DNA of 64,000 nt from Nocardiopsis metallicus (GTDB lineage Bacteria > Actinomycetota > Actinomycetes > Streptosporangiales > Streptosporangiaceae). A program made the position numbers and the translations under genes. Below the pieces are notes generated by a model that ran no database searches, was not told the origin of the DNA, and was given only the letters and a program-made list of their open reading frames with translations. The stretch lies in contig NZ_JACHDO010000001.1 in the NCBI RefSeq assembly GCF_014201115.1, positions 1,922,001-1,986,000 of the forward strand. Direction: 5' to 3'. Every line of letters starts with the position of its first letter. Position 1 is the stretch's first letter. Shown here piece after piece: positions 8,814 to 16,910 of this stretch.

Positions 8814-9025
8814 GGGGAGCCGACCCCGCAGGCCTGGTGCGGGAGCGGTCGGGAGCTGTACGGCCGAGCGCGGGGCCGCCCCTCGCTGGGTGGCGCGGTC
8901 CCGCGTTGAACTCCCGTTTCTCCCGGTACGTGACGTAGCGCACTCTGTGTGCGCCAAGCCATTATTACCGGTCAGTCACCATTACATTGAGGTCGGCTCC
9001 GTCCGACAACACAAGGGAGAAGCAC

Positions 9026-9697
9026 GTGCTCTACGGTGCGTTGCGGCAGACCGCGTCGGTCCTCGCCAGGACCCTGTGCCGCCCGACCATCGAGGGCCGT
9101 GAGAACGTCCCCGCCACCGGACCGGTCCTACTCGCCAGCAACCACCTGTCCTTCGTGGACAGCGTCGTGATCCCCCTGTCGGTCACCCAGCGCCCGGTCC
9201 GTTTCCTCGCCAAGTCCGACTACTTCGAGGGCCCCGGCCTCAAGGGCAGGTTCACCAAGACCGTGTTCAGCTCCCTGGGCGCCATGCCGGTCCGGCGCGG
9301 GAACGCCCGCGACGCCCTGGTGTCGCTGGAGATGATGCTGGACCGGCTCAACGACGGCGAGGCCTGCGTGGTCTACCCCGAGGGCACCCGCTCACGCGAC
9401 GGCCGCCTCTACCGCGGCCGCACCGGTGTGGCGCACCTGGCCCTGGAGTCCAAGGCACCGATCGTGCCGGTCGCGGTCTCCGGCACCCAGCAGGTCCAGC
9501 CCATCGGCGCGAACCTGCCGCGCCCGCACCCCTTCACTGTGCGCTTCGGCGAGCCGATGGACTTCTCCATCGGCTTCGACAGCATGGCTCCGGGCAAGGC
9601 CCGCCGGGTGATCACCGACGAGGTCATGGACGCCATCCACGCGCTGTCCGGCCAGGAGCGCGCCAACGAGTACAACAGCTTCGGCGGCGACGAGTAG
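9026..9697 (+). CDS. plsC: 1-acyl-sn-glycerol-3-phosphate acyltransferase (PlsC-like)
   Basis: 223 residues. Acyltransferase block I is ASNHLSFVDSV (the NHxxxxD catalytic histidine and aspartate) and block III is VVYPEGTRSRDG (EGTR, glycerol phosphate binding); block IV-like APIVPVAVSG follows. It transfers an acyl chain to lysophosphatidate or a related acceptor at the membrane in phospholipid synthesis. The GTG at 9026 has AAGGGAGA six bases upstream and is preferred to the in-frame TTG at 8987. The 212-bp upstream gap shows an AT-richer stretch around 8955-8985 that is a possible promoter. plsC-like genes are usually multicopy in actinomycetes, so the exact acceptor is not certain. Confidence 0.87.
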   Translation: MLYGALRQTASVLARTLCRPTIEGRENVPATGPVLLASNHLSFVDSVVIPLSVTQRPVRFLAKSDYFEGPGLKGRFTKTVFSSLGAMPVRRGNARDALVSLEMMLDRLNDGEACVVYPEGTRSRDGRLYRGRTGVAHLALESKAPIVPVAVSGTQQVQPIGANLPRPHPFTVRFGEPMDFSIGFDSMAPGKARRVITDEVMDAIHALSGQERANEYNSFGGDE

Positions 9698-9898
9698 GAG
9701 GACCGGTCGACACGGCCGACCGGGAGGCGTTACCCGTCGACAGGGCGGCCGCCGGGGCCAGTGCCGGAGCGGTGGCCGCGACCCGCCCGCGCCGGAGTGG
9801 GCGGGCAACGAGCGGGTCGCGCCGCTCAGGGGCACGGCGGGCCAGGAGACTTTCCCGGCGGGCGCGGCCCCCGCCGACAGGTACAGACCCGGAGGTGG

Positions 9899-10924
9899 TC
9901 AGAACCTGTCGGGGTGCAGGCCCTCGGCGATGTGCTCGACCGCGCCGATGTTGCCGAGGGTGCCGGGGAAGAGGTCTGAGGCGGGGACCGCGACCAGACG
10001 GTCCTCGGACACGGCGGCCACGTCGGGGAAGGTCTGGGCCAGGTAGTCGCGGGTGGCCTCCTCGTGGTCGGCGTCGTTGACCGAGAAGACGATGGCCTCG
10101 GGGTCGCGCGAGGTGACCTCCTCGGGGGTGATGGTGGCGGCGAAGAAGTCGCTGAACGCGGCCTCGTCCGGGTCGAAGACGTTGTCGCCTCCGGCGCGGG
10201 CGATGATGTCGTACTCGATCCCCCCGCCGATGGCCATCAGGGTGGCGCCCTCCACGTACAGCTGCGCGACGCTGGGGGCCTCGGCCCCCTCGATCGCCTC
10301 CTCGACGGCAGTGAGGCGGGACTGTCCCTCCTCGGTCATCTCGTCCGCCCGGTCGGGGAGGGCGAAGATCGTGCCGAGGTTCTCGATGTCGGTGAACAGG
10401 TCGTCGACCGTGCCCTGGCTCCTGCGCTCCGGGCAGCCGCCGGTGGCCACGTAGGCGTCGGCGCCGACCTCGGCGAGCTGTTCGATGCTGGCGAAGCCCT
10501 GTTCCGTGGTGAACTCGTAGGTGGTGGGCGAGTAGACGAAGTCGGGTTCGGCCTCCAGGAGCACCTCCCGGGTGGGCGGCGCGACGTCACTGAGTTCGGG
10601 GACGTCGGCGACCTCGGCCTGGACCTGCTCGGGGAGCGGGTGGGTGTCGGTCTGCGCCTGGCCGACGAGGCGGTCGGTGAGCCCGAGTTCGACCAGGAGT
10701 TCGGTCTGTGAGGGGCTCAGTCCGACCAGGCGGGTGGGTGCGGCCTCCAGGACCAGTTCCTCGCCGCAGTTCTCGACGGTGACCGGGTAGCCCTCGGCCG
10801 CGGCCGTGTCGGGCTCGTCGGGGGTCGACACGCCCGTCCCGCAGGCGCTCAGGCCGAACGCGGTGAGTCCGGCCAAGGAGATCGCGGCGGTCCGGAGCCG
10901 GTTCGGAGTGCGGTCGACGGTCAT
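9899..10924 (-). CDS. Metallophore ABC transporter substrate-binding lipoprotein
   Basis: 341 residues. A basic N-terminus and hydrophobic segment end in the lipobox LSAC, so the mature protein is anchored to the outer face of the membrane. The body is a FecB/BtuF-type binding protein: APTRLVGLSPSQTELLVELG, then VADVPELSDVAPPTREVLLEAEPDFVY, then the C-terminal lobe. Its ATG overlaps the ATPase stop by 4 bp. It is the last gene of a permease-ATPase-receptor operon preceded by a Zur-like box rather than an iron box, so the ligand may be a zinc-metallophore complex; a ferric siderophore or cobalamin remains possible. Confidence 0.88.
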   Translation of the reverse strand: MTVDRTPNRLRTAAISLAGLTAFGLSACGTGVSTPDEPDTAAAEGYPVTVENCGEELVLEAAPTRLVGLSPSQTELLVELGLTDRLVGQAQTDTHPLPEQVQAEVADVPELSDVAPPTREVLLEAEPDFVYSPTTYEFTTEQGFASIEQLAEVGADAYVATGGCPERRSQGTVDDLFTDIENLGTIFALPDRADEMTEEGQSRLTAVEEAIEGAEAPSVAQLYVEGATLMAIGGGIEYDIIARAGGDNVFDPDEAAFSDFFAATITPEEVTSRDPEAIVFSVNDADHEEATRDYLAQTFPDVAAVSEDRLVAVPASDLFPGTLGNIGAVEHIAEGLHPDRF

Positions 10925-11736
10925 GAGTGGTGTCCCTTCGTGGTGACGGCGGCGGGCTCGGGTTCGGCCCGGACCACGCCGTTGAGGAGGATGTGCGAGC
11001 GTTCCCGCTCGGGGTTGCGGACGATGGCGGCCTCCACGCGGAAGCGTTCGCGCAGGACCTGGGCGGTGAGGACCTCGTCGGGGGTGCCGGTCCGGTCGAT
11101 GCGGCCGTCGGCGACCAGGGCGACGCGGTCGCAGTGGCCCAGGGCCAGGTCGAGGTCGTGCAGGGCGATGAGGGTGGTCAGCCCCGTCTCCCGGATGAGG
11201 TCCATGAGTTCGAGGCGGTGGGCGATGTCCAGGTGGTTGGTCGGCTCGTCCAGCACCAGGACCCGGGCCTGCTGGGTGATCGCGCGGGCCAGCAGGACGC
11301 GTTGGCGCTCTCCGCCGGACAGTTCGCCGATCTGCCGGTGGGCGAGGTCGCGCACACCGACGCGGTCCATGGCCCGGGCGGCGATCCGGCGGTCCTGCGC
11401 GGTGTCCAGTGAGAAACCGCGGTGGTGCGGGGTTCGCCCCAGGAGCACGGCCTGGGAGACGGTCATGCCGAACTCGTCGTTGGTCTCCTGGGCGACGACG
11501 GCGACCCGGCGGGCGGACTCACGGGGGCTCAGCCGCCACACGTCGTCGCCGTCGAGGAGGATTCTCCCGGCACTGGGGCGCAGGACGCGGTAGACGGCGC
11601 GCAGCAGGGTGGACTTGCCGCTGCCGTTGGTACCCAGCAGGCCGAGCACGGTGCCGGAGGGCACGTCCAGGGACACCCCGGCCACGATGGTGCGCTGTCC
11701 CCGGGCCACGGAGACGTCGTCGAAGGAGACTCTCAT
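10921..11736 (-). CDS. Metallophore ABC transporter ATP-binding protein
   Basis: 271 residues of the FecE/BtuD type. Walker A is LLGTNGSGKST, the signature is LSGGERQRVLLARA, Walker B is VLVLDEPTNHLD, and the switch region is LIALHDLDLA. It overlaps the permease (upstream) and the lipoprotein (downstream) by 4 bp each, so all three are one coupled transcription and translation unit. It energises uptake from the cytoplasmic side. Confidence 0.92.
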   Translation of the reverse strand: MRVSFDDVSVARGQRTIVAGVSLDVPSGTVLGLLGTNGSGKSTLLRAVYRVLRPSAGRILLDGDDVWRLSPRESARRVAVVAQETNDEFGMTVSQAVLLGRTPHHRGFSLDTAQDRRIAARAMDRVGVRDLAHRQIGELSGGERQRVLLARAITQQARVLVLDEPTNHLDIAHRLELMDLIRETGLTTLIALHDLDLALGHCDRVALVADGRIDRTGTPDEVLTAQVLRERFRVEAAIVRNPERERSHILLNGVVRAEPEPAAVTTKGHHS

Positions 11737-12839
11737 CGGTCCATCCCGGCTTTGGAGGCGCCGTCACGGCGCATGATCCACAGGAAGAAGGGGGCGCCGA
11801 CCACGGCGGTGAGGATCCCGATGGGGATCTCGGTGGGCGCGGCGACCGTACGGGCCAGCAGGTCGGCTGCGGCCAGGAAGAACGCCCCGCCGAGCACGCT
11901 CACCGGCAGCATGATCCGGTGGTCGCTGCCGACGGTGATCCGGGCGATGTGCGGGATGATCAGCCCGACGAACCCGATGCTGCCGCTGACCGAGACGACG
12001 GCGCCGACGAGCAGGGCCGAGACCAGCAGCAGGACGGTGCGCAGCCGGTCGACCTGGATACCCAGGGCCGTGGCGGCCTCGTCGCCGATCAGGACGGCGT
12101 TGATACCCCGGATGTTGAAGGCCACGACCACCAGCGCGAACAGCAGAGCCAGGGCGGGCACCAACAGCGATCCCATGGTGGCCGCGGAGACCGAACCCAG
12201 GAGGAAGAACATGACGCTGAAGACGTTCTGCGCCTCCGTGGTCAGGGTCAGGTAGCTGGTCACCGCGCTGAACAGGGAACCGAGGGCGACCCCGGCCAGG
12301 ATCAGCCGTTGGGGCGCGATGCGCCCGTTCTTGCGGGCCAGGAGGTAGACGGCCGCGGTCGCCACGGCGGCTCCCACGAAGGCCGCCGACGACAGGGAGA
12401 GCCCGCCCACCGCTCCCCCGGCACCGACGACGACCAGGACGGCGCCGACCCCGGCTCCGGAGGAGACACCCAGCACGTAGGGCTCGGCGAGCGGGTTGTG
12501 CACCACGGCCTGCATGAGCCCGCCGGCCAGGGCGAGGCAGGCCCCGGTGATGGCGGCGAGCAGGACGCGTGGCAGCCGGAACCGCCAGACCGCTTGGTCC
12601 TGGAGGGCGGTGTAGGTCCCGTCGGTCATCCAGGGCATGCCCGGGACCAGGTGTCCGAGGATCAGCTTGGCCGCGTCGAGGGTTCCGACGTGGACCGATC
12701 CGGTGCCCGCGGAGACCAGGACGACCAGGAGCAGGCCGAGGGTGAGGGCGATGACGACGAGGGCGTTGGAACGTGTTCTGCGCCGTCGTGGGAGGTCGGT
12801 CCGTTCGGCGGCGGGGGCGCTTTGAGCACTGACGCTCAT
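11733..12839 (-). CDS. Metallophore ABC transporter permease (FecCD family)
   Basis: About 368 residues with roughly ten hydrophobic helices. FecCD-family landmarks are LPRVLLAAITGACLALAGGLMQ, NPLAEPYVLGVSSGAGVGAV and the coupling-loop region near GFVGLIIPHIAR. The ATG at 12839 follows AGGAAG and is chosen over the extension to 12872, which would run into the Zur-like box. A single permease gene implies a homodimeric channel. It is the first gene of the operon; the box at 12873-12887 sits at its promoter. Confidence 0.9.
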   Translation of the reverse strand: MSVSAQSAPAAERTDLPRRRRTRSNALVVIALTLGLLLVVLVSAGTGSVHVGTLDAAKLILGHLVPGMPWMTDGTYTALQDQAVWRFRLPRVLLAAITGACLALAGGLMQAVVHNPLAEPYVLGVSSGAGVGAVLVVVGAGGAVGGLSLSSAAFVGAAVATAAVYLLARKNGRIAPQRLILAGVALGSLFSAVTSYLTLTTEAQNVFSVMFFLLGSVSAATMGSLLVPALALLFALVVVAFNIRGINAVLIGDEAATALGIQVDRLRTVLLLVSALLVGAVVSVSGSIGFVGLIIPHIARITVGSDHRIMLPVSVLGGAFFLAAADLLARTVAAPTEIPIGILTAVVGAPFFLWIMRRDGASKAGMDR

Positions 12840-12872
12840 GCTGTGGGTTCTTCCTGACCGGAGGGGTGACAA

Positions 12873-12887
12873 TGAAAACTATTATCA
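12873..12887. promoter_or_regulatory. Zur-like operator upstream of the ABC uptake operon
   Basis: TGAAAACTATTATCA is an imperfect palindrome with TGA/TCA outer arms, resembling the TGAAAATNATTTTCA Zur box known in actinobacteria. It differs at one base (the central position) from the box at 16813-16827. The flanks are AT-rich (AA before, TTA after), against a very GC-rich background. Regulation by Zur is inferred; a Fur-like iron regulator cannot be excluded. Confidence 0.6.
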
Positions 12888-12982
12888 TTACTGGACCATG
12901 AGCGCGAATCGGAAACTACCGGACACCCCCGGGGCCGCCCCGGACTCCACAACCCCCGCGGGGCGAAACCGCAGTGCAGAGG

Positions 12983-13012
12983 TTGATATGCAAGAATTCA
13001 CTTGCCTATAGT
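12983..13012 (+). promoter_or_regulatory. Promoter and palindromic operator of the ArsR-like gene
   Basis: TTGATA (12983-12988) and TATAGT (13007-13012) are each one base from consensus, with an 18-bp spacer. The spacer holds an inverted repeat GCAAG-6-CTTGC (12990-13005), well placed for autorepression by the ArsR-type protein. The GTG start at 13019 is only 6 bp after the -10 element, so the mRNA is probably leaderless. Confidence 0.6.
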
Positions 13013-13018
13013 GGTGCC

Positions 13019-13312
13019 GTGTCCGACCCACTGTTCAAAGCCCTGGCCGACCCGACCCGCCGCAGGATCCTCGACGAGCTCAGCGAGCGCTCCGGGCAGA
13101 CGCTGTTCGAACTCTGCGCGCGGCTGGTCTCCCGGCACCAGCTCGCGATGTCGCGCCAGGCGATCTCCCAGCACCTGGCCGTCCTGGAGGAGGCCGGCCT
13201 GGTCAGGAGCAGGCGCGAGGGGCGCTACAAGTTCCACGACATGGACCCGGAGCCGCTACGGCACATCACCGAGCGGTGGCTCCGACCCGAACCGGAAGAG
13301 AGCGGCTCATGA
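13019..13312 (+). CDS. ArsR-family transcriptional regulator
   Basis: A 97-residue winged-helix repressor. It begins LFKALADPTRRRILDELSER and has the recognition helix region MSRQAISQHLAVLEEAGLV and the wing RSRREGRYKFHDMDPEPL. No cysteine cluster for metal sensing stands out, so it probably belongs to the metal-independent ArsR type often paired with VOC or SRPBCC genes. GTG 13019 lies 6 bp downstream of a strong -10 element (leaderless). Its stop overlaps the ATG of the VOC gene. A degenerate second copy of this gene pair lies at 40071-40621. Confidence 0.85.
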   Translation: MSDPLFKALADPTRRRILDELSERSGQTLFELCARLVSRHQLAMSRQAISQHLAVLEEAGLVRSRREGRYKFHDMDPEPLRHITERWLRPEPEESGS

Positions 13313-13707
13313 GAATCCACATCAACAGCGTCTTCGTGGACAGCCAGGTCAAGGCCCTGGACTTCTACACGAACGTGCTGGGCTTCGAGAAGAAGCACGA
13401 CGTGCCCCTGGGCGGCCCCGAGGGCGAGAACCGGTGGCTGACCGTGGTCTCCCCGGAGAACCCGCAGGGAGCCGAACTCCTCCTGGAGCCCGCGGGCCAC
13501 CCCGCGGTGGGCCCCTACCGGGAGGCCCTGGCCAACGACGGCATCCCGGCCACCCAGTTCGCCGTGGACGACGTGCGCGCCGAGTACGAGCGGCTGCGCG
13601 CGCTGGGGGTCGAGTTCACCCAGGAGCCGCTGGAGGCGGGCCCGGTCACCACCGCGGTACTGGACGACACCTGCGGCAACCTGATCCAGATCGTGCAGGG
13701 CCCGTAG
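13309..13707 (+). CDS. VOC-family protein co-transcribed with ArsR
   Basis: 132 residues with the glyoxalase/bleomycin-resistance fold: INSVFVDSQVKALDFYTNVL at the N-terminus and TTAVLDDTCGNLIQIV at the C-terminus. The ATG overlaps the regulator stop by 4 bp (ATGA). The ArsR-VOC arrangement is common in actinobacteria and usually autoregulated, but the metabolite is not known. It lies between the two Zur-box operons without sharing their box, so it need not belong to the metallophore system. Confidence 0.83.
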   Translation: MRIHINSVFVDSQVKALDFYTNVLGFEKKHDVPLGGPEGENRWLTVVSPENPQGAELLLEPAGHPAVGPYREALANDGIPATQFAVDDVRAEYERLRALGVEFTQEPLEAGPVTTAVLDDTCGNLIQIVQGP

Positions 13708-13821
13708 GCCCCCTGCCCAGGCGCGGCGGCCGCGGGGCGTCGAGAACCGGTCCGCGTTCGCCGCCCGCCGCCCGTGCTCGTGCCGGGCGCCCTCTCGTGG
13801 CGTGCGCCGCACGGACTCCCC

Positions 13822-15582
13822 CTACGCGGTCGCTGGAGCCCTCCCCTCGGGCCCGGTGGCCGCGGCGGCGAAACTGAGGACGGTGGCCCCGAGGCGGTGC
13901 AGGCTGTCGAGGTGGTTGCCGCCGTGACCGGTCTGCGGTGCGCGCCATACGGCGGCGCTGCCCCCGGCCCGGCGCAGCGCGTCGGCCACCGCCAGGGTGT
14001 CGTCGGCGGCCACCCGGGAGTCCTCCGCCAGGACGATGCCCAGGAAGCGGGGAAGCGGGGTGCCGGGGGTGAGCGCCCTGGCCCGGTGCAGCGGTGAGAT
14101 CCGGCGCAGGTGTTCGATCGCCTCGGGGGTGTCCGAGGCTCCGAACTCGCTGGCCCAGCGCTGCCCGAGCGGGTGGGCACCGAGATTGAGCAGGTCGAGC
14201 GGGGCCGCGGTGCTGACGACGCCAGCGCACAGGTCAGGAGCGCCCAGGGCGCAGCTGGTGACCAGGACGCCGCCGTGCGAGGCTCCTGCCAGGACGAGCA
14301 GGTCGGGTCGGGTGAGCCCGGCCTCAACGAGACCGCGCGCGATGGCGACGAGGTCCTCGATGCCGCGCTCCTTGGCGAGGCCGTGCCCGGCCCGCCGCCA
14401 GGCGGGACCGTGCTCGCCGCCTCCCCGCACCTGGGCGACGGCGTACCGGCCTCCGTTCTCGACCCACGCTGGCACGGTCGGCTCGAACACCGGCAGGCTC
14501 GGCACACCGAAGCCGCCGTAGCAGGTGAGGATCAGCGGTGCGGGCCCCTCGGCGCCGATCGGCGAGGTGACCAGGACGGGGACGCGCGAGCCGTCCCCGG
14601 CGGTGAAGACGTACCGTTCGGTGTGTGCCGGGTCGGTGCGCGCCGGGGACCGCGTGCGGGCGGTGGCGGTCGGGTCGGACAGCAGTTTCTCGACGGGTAC
14701 GACCCGCGGGGGCAGGACCGGGCCTTCGATGAGGGCGTGGAAGCGGCCCGCGTCGGCGCTCACCCCGGTAGCGACCGCCGGGGAGCCCCGGTAGGCGACC
14801 TCGCGTTCGGCCACCGCCGAACCCCGGACGAGCCGCACGAGGACGCTGCGGCCGGCGCGTACGCCGACGGCGACGACCTCCGATCCGCTGGCGGCGACGG
14901 AGGTGACCCGCACTTCCGGATCGTCCCAGCACCACTTCTGGGCACCACTGCCCGGGTCGATCCCCTGAAGGCCGCTGCCGTCGTCGACGACGACGTCCTC
15001 ACCCGCCCGCAGGACCCGGACGATGGCGGCGAACGCGGCGATCTCGGCACCGGTGTCCCGGTCGATCAGGCGGCTGGGGCTGCCGGGGCTGCTCTGGGCG
15101 AGCAGGCCGCGGCGCCCCCCGGGAAAGAGTCTGAGCCGGGCGTCCGGGGACACGTCCGAGGCCGTCGCCTCCCCGGTCCTCGCGTCGACGCGGACGAGGC
15201 GGTGGGAGCCGCCCGCCACCAGTGCGGCGCCAGAGGAGTCGGCGTCCCAGAGCACGGGGTCGTAGCGGCAGCGAAACTCCGGGTAGAGCCGCAGGGCTCC
15301 GGTCGCGGTGTCGACCAGCCCCAGCGCGGCGTCCTCGTCAGCGCGCTCGGCCAGTTGGACACAGATGCTTCGCCCGTCCGGGGAGGGATCCATGCGCAGG
15401 ATGTGCCCGTCGGGTTCGATCACCGGCGCCCCGGTGTCCGCCCGGTAGATCCCCCGGCGTCGGCGTCCGGTCGGTCGGCTGAGGGTGAACCCGTTCTCCG
15501 GCAGGCCGGGACGGCCGTGCCGTTCCCACTCGGTGAGCGCGTCGTCGAGGGCGGGGTCGAGAGGCGGAGGGGAGTCGTGCAT
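13822..15582 (-). CDS. Prolyl oligopeptidase family serine peptidase (S9) of the RiPP locus
   Basis: About 586 residues: an N-terminal beta-propeller region followed by an alpha/beta-hydrolase domain. The catalytic triad can be read as Ser435 in LAGASHGGV, Asp521 in LAEDSRVAADD and His553 in QTGHGGNHLD; ILTCYGGFG near residue 350 is the usual oxyanion region. The ATG at 15582 lies 2 bp after the stop of the beta-propeller-like gene, so they form a two-gene operon that diverges from the RiPP precursor across a shared Zur-like box. S9 peptidases cut after proline, and some (plant PCY1, fungal POPB) release and cyclise RiPP cores. The precursor here carries one Pro per repeat (ENPFD). A role in precursor maturation or metallophore breakdown is inferred. 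Confidence 0.82.
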   Translation of the reverse strand: MHDSPPPLDPALDDALTEWERHGRPGLPENGFTLSRPTGRRRRGIYRADTGAPVIEPDGHILRMDPSPDGRSICVQLAERADEDAALGLVDTATGALRLYPEFRCRYDPVLWDADSSGAALVAGGSHRLVRVDARTGEATASDVSPDARLRLFPGGRRGLLAQSSPGSPSRLIDRDTGAEIAAFAAIVRVLRAGEDVVVDDGSGLQGIDPGSGAQKWCWDDPEVRVTSVAASGSEVVAVGVRAGRSVLVRLVRGSAVAEREVAYRGSPAVATGVSADAGRFHALIEGPVLPPRVVPVEKLLSDPTATARTRSPARTDPAHTERYVFTAGDGSRVPVLVTSPIGAEGPAPLILTCYGGFGVPSLPVFEPTVPAWVENGGRYAVAQVRGGGEHGPAWRRAGHGLAKERGIEDLVAIARGLVEAGLTRPDLLVLAGASHGGVLVTSCALGAPDLCAGVVSTAAPLDLLNLGAHPLGQRWASEFGASDTPEAIEHLRRISPLHRARALTPGTPLPRFLGIVLAEDSRVAADDTLAVADALRRAGGSAAVWRAPQTGHGGNHLDSLHRLGATVLSFAAAATGPEGRAPATA

Positions 15583-15584
15583 CG

Positions 15585-16793
15585 CTACCGGCCGATGGTG
15601 TCGGTGTCGACGGCGCCGCCGTGCCAGTACAGGTGCCCGCCCTCGTCGAGCGGGCTGGGCACGCTGACGGTGTCGAGCCGTCCGTCGCGGAACAGGTGCA
15701 GCTGGCCGTCGCCTCCCCGGGTCACCGCGACGGTCGTCCCCGTGGGGTCGACGGCCAGGGAGCGCCGTTGCGCGGGCGCGTCGCCGACCGGGTCCCAGGG
15801 CAGGTGCCCGGGGACGGGCGGGCACGACATCGCAGGGAGCGCGATGGTGCGGGCGAGGCTCATCGAGGGCTCGGTCCGCTCGATGACGGCGAGCTCGTCC
15901 CCGTCCGGGTGGATGGTGGCTACAGCGGCCCGGGGGCCGCCGAGCGCGAAGCGGAAGGCCAGCCCCCGGGGAAGCTCCAGGTAGCGCGTCGCACCGGTGG
16001 ACAAGTCGACGTCGACCAGGTGGTTCGTCCACTCGGTCCATGCCGTCGGGGATGCGGGACCGCCTCGGACCACGCCCACCGCGCGGCCGGTCTGCGGGTC
16101 TAGGCGCAGGTAGTAGGCGCGCCCGGGCACGGGCCAGGCGACGGTGTCGAGCATGCGCGGGACACCGCCGTCGACGACGAAACGCTCCAGTCCCCTGCTG
16201 GTCGCGGTCGCCGCGATACCGGTGCGCTGGTCGACGACGTCGCCGTGTCCGTCGTCGGCGATACCGCGAAGGGTCTCACCGGTGATCCGGGGCACGTGCG
16301 CGGCGACGCCCAGGCACTGGGAGAGGGGGAACGCCTCCAGGGACCCGGGCTCCCTGTGGCGCAGCACGACCGCGGGCTCGCCGCCGGCCTGGTCGGGGAC
16401 GACCATGGCGCCGGGTTCTCCGACCCGGGAGCGGAACCGTACGGACTCGCTCCGCTCCAGGTCGACCAGGGTGACGACGTCGCTCCACGGCTGCTCGTTC
16501 GCGCCCAGTCCGGTCGTCACCACCACGTAGCGGCCCGAGGCGTCACAGGCGAGGTGTTCGCCGGGGATGGCCGCGGGGAAGCGGCGCTCCCCCCGGGTGC
16601 CCGAGACCACGAGCGCGCCGGAGCGGTCGTCGACGAAGGCCCACTCGCCGGGCCCCCGCTCCGTACCGGGCAGCGCCAGGAACCCGGCGTGCTCGGCGAG
16701 TACGGCGTTGCCGAGCTCTCTCACCGCGCCGTCCGCTACGGCGTAGGTGCGGCCCGCACGGTAGTCGGCCACGAGGAGGTTCTGGAAGTTCAT
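15585..16793 (-). CDS. Beta-propeller-like protein of unknown function in the RiPP locus
   Basis: 402 residues with no recognised catalytic motif. The sequence is a series of short beta-rich blocks (for example YVVVTTGLGANEQPWSDVV, FVVDGGVPRMLDTVAWPV and SLAVDPTGTTVAVTRGGDG). They resemble WD40- or S9-propeller blades, so it may be a stand-alone propeller related to the N-terminal half of the neighbouring peptidase. It has no signal peptide. It is the first gene of the minus-strand operon and starts 20 bp from the Zur-like box at 16813-16827. It may chaperone the precursor or gate the peptidase, but nothing in the sequence proves it. Confidence 0.65.
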   Translation of the reverse strand: MNFQNLLVADYRAGRTYAVADGAVRELGNAVLAEHAGFLALPGTERGPGEWAFVDDRSGALVVSGTRGERRFPAAIPGEHLACDASGRYVVVTTGLGANEQPWSDVVTLVDLERSESVRFRSRVGEPGAMVVPDQAGGEPAVVLRHREPGSLEAFPLSQCLGVAAHVPRITGETLRGIADDGHGDVVDQRTGIAATATSRGLERFVVDGGVPRMLDTVAWPVPGRAYYLRLDPQTGRAVGVVRGGPASPTAWTEWTNHLVDVDLSTGATRYLELPRGLAFRFALGGPRAAVATIHPDGDELAVIERTEPSMSLARTIALPAMSCPPVPGHLPWDPVGDAPAQRRSLAVDPTGTTVAVTRGGDGQLHLFRDGRLDTVSVPSPLDEGGHLYWHGGAVDTDTIGR

Positions 16794-16812
16794 TGCGCCA
16801 AGCTATTGGAAA

Positions 16813-16827
16813 TGAAAACCATTATCA
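16813..16827. promoter_or_regulatory. Zur-like operator in the RiPP divergon
   Basis: TGAAAACCATTATCA lies between the divergent beta-propeller gene and the precursor gene. It is identical to the box at 12873-12887 except for the central base. Its position, 20 bp before the minus-strand start and about 85 bp before the plus-strand start, lets one site control both directions. Confidence 0.6.
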
Positions 16828-16910
16828 AGTACAGTGAGCGCCGTTCGTCCCCCACGAACACGTATCGGCGCCTATGACCGATACGCCATGCATTGAGAAG
16901 GGAATGACCT

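Noticed and set aside
11409-12857. A plus-strand open frame of 482 codons opposite the ABC permease
   Set aside because: Low-complexity Gly/Arg/Asp/Gln sequence, no start signal, and the opposite strand encodes a clear FecCD permease.
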